From Chrysomallon squamiferum (lineage: Eukaryota; Mollusca; Gastropoda; Neomphalida; Peltospiridae), in assembly GCA_012295275.1 (NCBI GenBank), contig CM022665.1, forward strand, positions 5,748,901-5,812,900: a DNA stretch of 64,000 bases, given 5' to 3'. Under the pieces are notes generated by a model that had not been told where the DNA came from, did not search any database, and worked only from the letters and a program-made list of their open reading frames with translations. The translations under genes were made by a program, and so were the position numbers. Numbering within the stretch: position 1 is the first letter of the stretch; every line of letters begins with the position of its first letter. This document shows, piece after piece, positions 55,648 through 64,000 of the stretch.

Positions 55648-56734
55648 CGTTTGAGTTAGTTGTATGACATACGTTAATCCCTCTGTATATACACATACAT
55701 GCAGTGATGTACATACACGCACACGCACACATGCAACGCTAGTGGGAGAGACGTGCATACAGTTTATTACAGTAATGAGACGAATTAAACATAATTTTGA
55801 AAATAGTCACACCGCCTAACCCTTTCTCTGAAGTAGTTCACTTCAGAAGCAAGGCCATTGCCTTCAACCTTGAACATTTTCGTTTGTGGGGGATTTGAGT
55901 ACATGGTTAACGGGTTTTTTTTCTCTTTTTTTCCGTCTTTGAAAACCATGTCCTATTAGGCCATTCATCAAGTTAGTTAAGAGAGCAAAAATTACATGGT
56001 CACAGACGTAGTGAATATAGTGTCTGCGGACGCAACAGAATGCTTCGAGGCCATAATCTCTGAAACTGGCAGTACACAGAGACTGGAAACATTGCAGCAC
56101 GATGTAGTGGAATCAATGGTTATGAAATACCACGTCTCCGTAAGAATTCGTAGATATATCATTTGTTCGTGTGTGCCTGTTGCACACATATGAAAATGTC
56201 ATATAACCATAAGTCTTCTCGATTTTCATGTTATGTCCCATTTGCTAAACGCAGGCACGCACGCACGCATATATGATTTCAACATTGCACAGAATGTAAT
56301 GAAGCAATTTAAAAAAAAAAAAAAAAAAAAATTAAAACAAAACAAAAATATATCGGTTACACTGGACGGAATCAATGTTAATCAGTTAAATGATTGTGGA
56401 TGCAGTTCTGCGTCGTAATCTTTATAGCTAATTCCACGAAGGCGATCAGGCACACAAACGTACGTGGTCACACATCTGTTGAGCCACGAACACCCACAAA
56501 AAACACGAGGAAGAAGATGGTCATATGGTCTGTTAAACGCCTTACGTCAACTGCGCTGTAAAAACGCCCCACTGTGGCACTGATAAGAACATGCTTTAGA
56601 ACATTACTCAATATATTTTCTATTTTCTGAGAATGCCATCTGCCAGATTATTGCTTAAATGAAGTGCTTTAGAGTAAAAGCTTTTTAATTGTCTTCCGCA
56701 ATCGTGACGTGAGATTATACCTGTGTTTGTGTGT

Positions 56735-56735
<1 letters not shown>

Positions 56736-56826
<91 letters not shown>
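56736..56826. repeat. (AG)n array
   Basis: About 45 AG units; arginine/glutamate and serine/leucine ORFs on the two strands are artefacts. Confidence 0.97.
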
Positions 56827-56827
<1 letters not shown>

Positions 56828-57195
56828 GGACAAAGACTGAACAAAAAGGAGAGACAGACACTTTATTTTGGACGTTACATCTGTCACAATATACGTCCCC
56901 TTTTCAGAAATTCTGAATCCGTCCCTGAAGGGAGTTTATGGTGAAATCGAAACTGAGATGGGTTTATGCGTGCATGTATATTATGTCCGTATAGCTTATA
57001 TGTTAAAGACTGTATAAAAATCACTCGTATTCTACTCTCAACACTATAAACTGACTTCTCTTATGACTAGCAGACGTTTGAGTATTGCTCTCTCTCTCTA
57101 TAAAAATAATTTATATTTTTCAAAATAGCGTTTGTTTATTTGTATTTATTTTGCACTTTTCTATTCTCTAAATAAATATTATGTCCATGACTGCT

Positions 57196-57226
<31 letters not shown>

Positions 57227-58835
57227 AATCGTTTTCGGCTTGAATTAGGATTTCTTCCGCGCCGAAAAATTTGTGAAGAATCGATGGTTTTCAAAGACAC
57301 GTGCTGATAACTTTTATAATTGGCGATATTGCATTGATCTTGGAAGCAGCCATATTTCCCTGCTGTGCTAGTAATAGTATTATTGAACAAAGACCAGATA
57401 CACCTTTGTTAGTTCATTTTACATTATATATATTTTTATGTTTTTTGTTTTTTAAGACTTCATTCATTTTTGTGGGAGGAATCGTCATTTGCTTACTGTT
57501 TTGACTACTACTACTTTGTATTTCCTAGTGCAGTTATTTCTGTTACTTGTGCTATTTCTTCTATTACTATTACTACTACTTCTGCTAGTACTACTACTAC
57601 TACTACAACTAATAATAATAAGAAGAAGAAGAAAAAAAAAGAAAAGAAAGAAACATAAACACAGTTTTGTGTTTAATTAAATTTCATTACCTCTGGGTCA
57701 AGTTAATATGATTTTAATGTTTCAGATCATAACAAAAATGTTTGGATTTGATTTTATTATTATTTTATTTTGATTTTCAGTTAAATTAATTACCTTTACT
57801 AATAAAAAAAAAAACAAAACATGAAACACACATAATATTGTTTAAAATAAAAAATAAAATAAAAATTGAAATAAAAAAAACATTAAAACAAAACGAAAGA
57901 AAAAGATTAATGACAAATCAACGTGCGATATTTTCTGCTTTTCTCAATGGTGGCTGTTTTTTCGAAATATTTTTTTCATTTTCTAATCAGTTGGAATTTC
58001 CTGTTTAAAAGCTTTCTTTACGAAGTATATTTATTCCGTTCTGCTAGTGAAAATGTGGACCAATGTACCATAAACTCGATAGACGTCTGCTTCTAAAAAC
58101 GCCCGCCAACATTTAGCTAATTAAAGAATGTCAGACGAAATGGAAACGAGCAGAAAACATGTGCATACAAACCAGAGAACGTCGCATATTCGCTGAGAGA
58201 AAAAGTGTCATTTCAAATGAACTGTTCAACGTGATTGATGCTCGGTGTGCCAGGGAGGGGAAATAATCGAAATGCTGACAGAACTAAGTCTTTATGATTG
58301 ATCTGAAAAGATAGCAAAATTGACAAGTAGAGATTTTTAAATATAAATTATACGCAATTTTATTTTTTAAATTGGAAAATTAAATTTATATGTATATATA
58401 AAAAAAAACCCATTAAGTTTCTTTCTTTCCTTTCTTATATTTGTTTATTAATTTTTATTTATTGTCATTATTACTATTTAAATATTTTTATTGTTGTTTA
58501 TTTATGTGTTGTTGATTTTTTTTATGTAGTTTTAAAAATAAAATGAATTTGCTAAAAAGACTGAAAAAAAAAGATATGACTAATGATAAGTAAAGATATT
58601 TAATATAAATTACAAGTCAAAGTGATTTTTTATTCCGCTTTTTTTGTCAGAATTTAAAACGTATTTTAAATAATATTTTATAGATATTTAATGCTTTAAA
58701 ATAGAATAAAATGAATTTATTTATTTGTATAAGTAGACACGAATCCAAGTGTTCAAAGAAATGACGGCGCCATCACTATGTTGAATATCACTTTAAAGAT
58801 GAAATGGGGTCTTTACACCAGATCATACGATAGCT

Positions 58836-58871
<36 letters not shown>

Positions 58872-61002
58872 CAGAAACAAAACTTGTATACTGCTAAGTG
58901 GGAATACAGTAAACAGACTGTCAATTTCAGAAAAATGGGGCGTCATCAGTGTAATTTTTGAAGATGAAAAATGTTTCATTATAAATCATTTTTAAAATGT
59001 CGATCATAAAATCACGCGTGAGGGCCGCGTATCGACTGAACCTCACTGCTTGTATCTGCAGCTGCATTAACAGTTGGTTAATTTTGCTTTTGAACCAGAT
59101 CGTCTGAATAATTGTTTCTGGATCCCATATTTCTAATTAAGAGGAGTTGGCCCCACAGTGATGACAGCTGGCTTCCAGTACTAATATCAAAATAACGCTG
59201 TGACATACGCAAGCTGCAGATTAGAAAAATGCGTGTTGGTCGAATTCGTTAAACGATATTATCGTCTGGACTGAGCTTTTCCTGTCGCCCATTTCTTCTT
59301 TGTTTTTGTTATAAACAAATGTCTGTGGTGTGGCATTTTAAAATCCTTTCTTTAATATCAGTCAAATTTGCTTGACTTCTGTAATATATACTTGATTTAA
59401 CAATTAAGGAAAAAGAAAAAGAAAAGAAAGTCGCCATTACAATGTACCGCCAAGAGAAAATAAATATTTTACTACTACTACTACTACTACTACTACACAC
59501 TACAATTAATAAAAATTATATCTGACGCTTTTTTAAATTTATTTATTTAATTATTTATTTATGTTATGTTTTTGTGATAGTGTGTGTGTATTTTCTGATC
59601 TTGCTCATTCCATCTTCCCTTCATTCTTTCTTTGATTCACTCATTCATAACACAACAGTCGAATTCGCGACCATCAGTCAGAGCAAACCAGTCTCTACGG
59701 ATTTCATAAAATCCTGTACTCTCCGTCTGTCCATCCATCCTTCTGTCATATTAATTCCAGAAAGGATTTCTTTAAAAGTTACTGATCGATTACGACATGA
59801 GTGCCCCGTGTTACAAAATGCCAAACTCGACTGTAGCATTTTAACTCGGATAATTCGTCTATCGACTGATTCTCACATTTCATAATAAATATGGGAGAAG
59901 AGGTTGTGCTCTGCCTGGTATGTGGTACAAGTTGAGTCTGACCTTTGACTTCCAGTTCTGATCTTTGATTGGAAGGAATTGATCCTCAGTTTCTGTTTGT
60001 CTGTATCCGAAATATAAACAAATTACTGGGAAAAATCCACATAGCTATTCCTGTGACAACAGTTATTATTTACTGTTATTAGAACAACATCTACTACTAC
60101 CACCACCACCATCACCACCACTACAACCACTACCTTTACTAATACTGCTACTACTATTACAATTATTTCTGCTATCATAAGTAGTAATTAATAAATTTAC
60201 TGACATTAAAATAACAACTATATATAATGGTATTACTATTATTACCATCGTCACCACTATTATTACTACCACTGCAAAAACAACAACAGCTACTGCTACT
60301 ACTATTACCACCAATACTTCCATTAAAACTATTTGTAGTGCTACATCTACTACTATAAAATTCCGACTGGAGCCCGATTACAGAAAAATGGGGTGGGTAA
60401 AAATTTCATTAACTAATGATCAGTGTTCAATTTTTATTATTTTTTTAATGTTCATCGGGCACCCTTCATATTTTCCCTCGCCCCGCTAAGAGCTTATTAT
60501 TAAAGAGTTAACGAAATTGGCTAAAAGACTTTTAACAGAGCAGAGTACATCGTGATCAGTTCTGTTTACTTGCAAAACCACACGAAAGAGAAATCAGTAG
60601 TTTATCAGATAAAAAATAATAATAATAATAATAAAAAAGAACAAAAAAAAAGCTAAACACACGTTCCCCTGACATAACGTTCGGCAAAGCCCATTCATGT
60701 CACTCAGATGTTAAAACTGCTCAGAGTATCAGAAATGTAGCGCCTCAATTTGCAACTCTTCAACAACAATTATATGAGCGTCATCGCCGTTTACACAACG
60801 ATGCGCGGCATCCGAGCAATGTAAACGAGCAACGTCAGTGAATTCTTTAGCCCTAGTTACAGGTGTATCTTGTAATCACGGTTCCCGGTTACAAATCGTG
60901 TTTACCTCCAACAATTTCCTCCCACACCACCAGTCACTGACAGAGATGAGCGCCAGTCTGCCCAACAGATGCTAAGGTAACGTGAAGTTAACAAGATTTT
61001 TA

Positions 61003-61173
<171 letters not shown>

Positions 61174-61907
61174 ACTATTATTACGATTAAACTGTAATAA
61201 TATTTAAATAGTTATATGTATGTTTGTGTATGGTATGTACACCAGTCTACGTTTGTGTGTATGTATCTATATACGTAGATTTGTGTGTTAGTCTATATAT
61301 GCGTGTATGTTTGTGTGTGTGCGTATTTTTATGTTTCTGCTTGGATGGGTGGGTGCATACAACCCTTAACACACCGAACAATTATTTCGTCTGCCTGATT
61401 TTGTACACACACTAAACTGTACACCAAAAACCTATAAATATTTATAGAGATCAATATTAAAATTCTACACCGGATACTTTTTATTCCTTTTTAGGAGATA
61501 AAGCAACAAAATATGATCTTTGATGATCATCTCTTTCCGACAAACAGTGAATTAGAAGGTATTCAGCAGCGTGTAAAAGTAGGCTCAGTTTATAACAGAC
61601 GCGGAGGAAATTAACCAAGACAGATTTGTTTTACTTGCAGTCTCTTAACCAGAAAAGATAAACATAGATGTACTTAGGCAGAGGCGATAACGAAGCATAA
61701 GCTGCGTAATCTTTTCAGAAAAACCAGTATAGGATACCCAGACGATTACAAATAGTTATACAAAAAGTGTTCTTTTTTTTTTCTTCTTCTTTTTTTAATT
61801 ATTATTATTATTATTATTATAGACAGTTTTAAATTCTGTTTATATCTGACGTCCAATTAAAATTAAGTATGCAAATGAGCAAGCCGTAAGCGCAGATTAA
61901 CAAGATT

Positions 61908-61941
<34 letters not shown>

Positions 61942-62092
61942 GCTCTCTCACCATGAATTTGGGCCATCAGAACCTATCTATATTATATCTGTGTCTTTTA
62001 AATCTGAAATATGTGCCAGAGTTTCATTCTGTTTTCTATTCTTTACCTTTCGTTCTTGATTATTTCAACACTGATCTGTGGTGATGAGGGAT

Positions 62093-62097
62093 AGAGA

Positions 62098-62180
<83 letters not shown>
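62093..62180. repeat. (AG)n array
   Basis: About 43 AG units with one GG interruption near the start. Confidence 0.97.
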
Positions 62181-62183
<3 letters not shown>

Positions 62184-63171
62184 CTTAATTCTAGATTGAT
62201 TGTGACATGATCTGTGCCATCTTTGTCGGCCATACAGATTCTGTTCAGTCAATGACATCAACAAAAAACCTAACAGTCACTGGTGCCAACCGCAACATGT
62301 TTTCCAATACAGAATAACTGAGGCATTGTTTTCTGCATAATTATTTAGATTTTTGCTTTGTTTTAAACATTCTATTTTCCGCAGAGATATAATAAATTAC
62401 CATCATGCTTTGAAAACATTTAAAGAAATTGATACCGAACAACGGCTAAACCTTCCTAATAACAAGACCATAAAACGTCTGCGTATGTCACTGAGTTTCC
62501 AGCAAGATCTTAAAAGCCGCACTCCGGCTACTAGCATCAGTAAAGTGTCCAAAAGAAATCTGACGATTGCAGTGAATTACCGCAAATACGAGACAGAGAG
62601 TAAAACAGTAATAAAAATGATTTATCAATTCAAAACCGTCACACGCGTTGAATTCGTCATGAAATATTGCATATTGCGGATGTCAAGGTTATAAAATGGA
62701 ATGAATAATTTCATCTTCATGAAAACAAATTTCCGGATTGTTAGTTTTGTCCCAGTGAGTGTATAAAAAGAGATTTTTGCGTGGATTATGAATCTTTCTG
62801 CTTGCTGGTTTCCCACACGGTGACAGAGTGTAAACTTATACATAATGTTCAAAATTGTCACACGGTTATAATACACGCTTACCGATTGTCTCGTAATGAT
62901 ATATAACTTTAAATCTGAGCATAGCTGTGACATAAGGGAACGGTAGATCATCATCACTTGTGTCACTGTGTAAAGTGGAGACTTTATGAAATTTTAAAAC
63001 GTAGATAATGTAATTGGAATATGATGAAGGAAAAAGTATGGATGGCTTAAAATATTGCAATGAAAAATAGTTCATTTACTGGATGGGAAAAGAAATAAAA
63101 AAATAGCATTTCAATTTTTTAATACAGTTAATTGATTGTTCAAATTATCTGAATTAAGTAATTAAATAAAC

Positions 63172-63173
63172 TG

Positions 63174-63224
<51 letters not shown>

Positions 63225-63268
63225 GTAATAGTAATGATAATAATAATAAGAACAACAACAACAACAAT
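63172..63268. repeat. (AAT)n/(AAC)n tract
   Basis: AAT units with a few AGT and GAT variants pass into AAC repeats. Confidence 0.95.
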
Positions 63269-64000
63269 AACCATAATAACGGTGTCGTTATTTTCTTTTG
63301 AGTATGGTTTCGAGATTGATCCCGGGTAGGGTTTAAGTATAGGAAAAGAATCAAAACTTTGCAGTGCAGTCCACAAAAATAATTAGAAGAAAAACAATTA
63401 AAATAAGAACATGTGGTAGAAGTTGGAAACAAGAAGTGATCAGCAAAAGAATAGGACAGAATGAAATAAGAAGTAGGAAGGGAAAAAAAAGAAGAATGAG
63501 GAAGTAGATACGAAGGTCTACAATAAGAAGTATATTAGAAGGAAAAAAAAGGAAGAGGATTAGATGAAGTAGGAAATAATAAGGAAGAGCTGAAGAACTG
63601 GGTTAATGTAAGAAAAAAGACGAGCGAGACGAAAAAGAAGAAAAACTAGATAATGGTCTCCAAGTTAATTCACTCCATTAATTACGTCGTGTGAGTCAGA
63701 CGACACTTTTCAGCCAAATGATGTCGGATAACGATGATGACACGATTTTCTCTCCAGTTCATTTTCAAATTGTCAGAGTTACGATTTGGTCTTCGACACT
63801 TTTCCTACCCTCTCTTCACCGCGGCATGATTCAATACGTCGTTCCAAACGAACCACGCCAATATCTCCGCTCTACTTTAGCCTTTTAAAAAAAACACCTT
63901 TTAATGAAGTTAATTGGTCTGCTCATTGATTTTACGTCTTTAGCAGTATTGAACAATTCTTGGTATGTCAATGAGAAAAAACACTTTTCAGCTCTAAGTT

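Noticed and set aside
62353-62694. 113-residue plus-strand ORF
   Set aside because: Basic, AT-driven composition with no domain and no splice context; not called as a gene.

Overview
The window is eukaryotic nuclear DNA: interrupted genes with GT-AG introns, AT-rich non-coding sequence, and very many microsatellites ((CT)n/(AG)n, (TTA)n/(AAT)n, TCTA/TCTG, TG, AT). Intron lengths, gene density, local CpG depletion and the families present suggest a marine invertebrate, most likely a mollusc. That placement is an inference from style, not from a marker gene. There are no bacterial operons, CRISPR arrays, rRNA genes or recognisable transposase/reverse transcriptase ORFs.

Layout. 1-15.4 kb: no gene recognised; microsatellites, degenerate trinucleotide tracts, and a GC-richer patch at 10.04-10.20 kb ending in a splice donor. 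15.5-28.6 kb (+): a multi-exon gene for an acidic, low-complexity protein of about 1102 residues. Joining a tiny ATG exon at 15.5 kb to the exon at 18.2 kb gives an N-terminus with an N-myristoylation signal. Two lysine/phenylalanine-rich basic segments follow, so the architecture recalls MARCKS and gravin/AKAP12 membrane scaffolds. Its presumed 3'UTR carries a degenerate repeat family. 32.2 kb: compact candidate promoter (perfect CRE plus YY1-like element). 34.0-37.9 kb (+): eight-exon short-chain dehydrogenase/reductase of 331 residues. 39.9-40.9 kb (-): single-exon class A GPCR of 335 residues with atypical TM2 and TM6 motifs and a long inverted repeat in its 3' flank. 43.1-46.9 kb (+), possibly to 49.2 kb: secreted, glycosylated DUF4434-like TIM-barrel protein with one apparent frameshift in a G-run. 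49.5-54.4 kb (+): a decayed RCC1 copy with its introns, a promoter-like patch upstream and an inverted-repeat insertion, in a CpG-depleted domain. 55-64 kb: no gene recognised.

The genes do not form a pathway. The most interesting item is the myristoylated scaffold gene: all internal exons are phase 1-1 and multiples of three, with optional cassettes and an alternative terminal exon. Next are the GPCR 3'-flank hairpin, the RCC1 remnant with its CpG-poor domain, and the 32.2/49.8 kb promoter pair.
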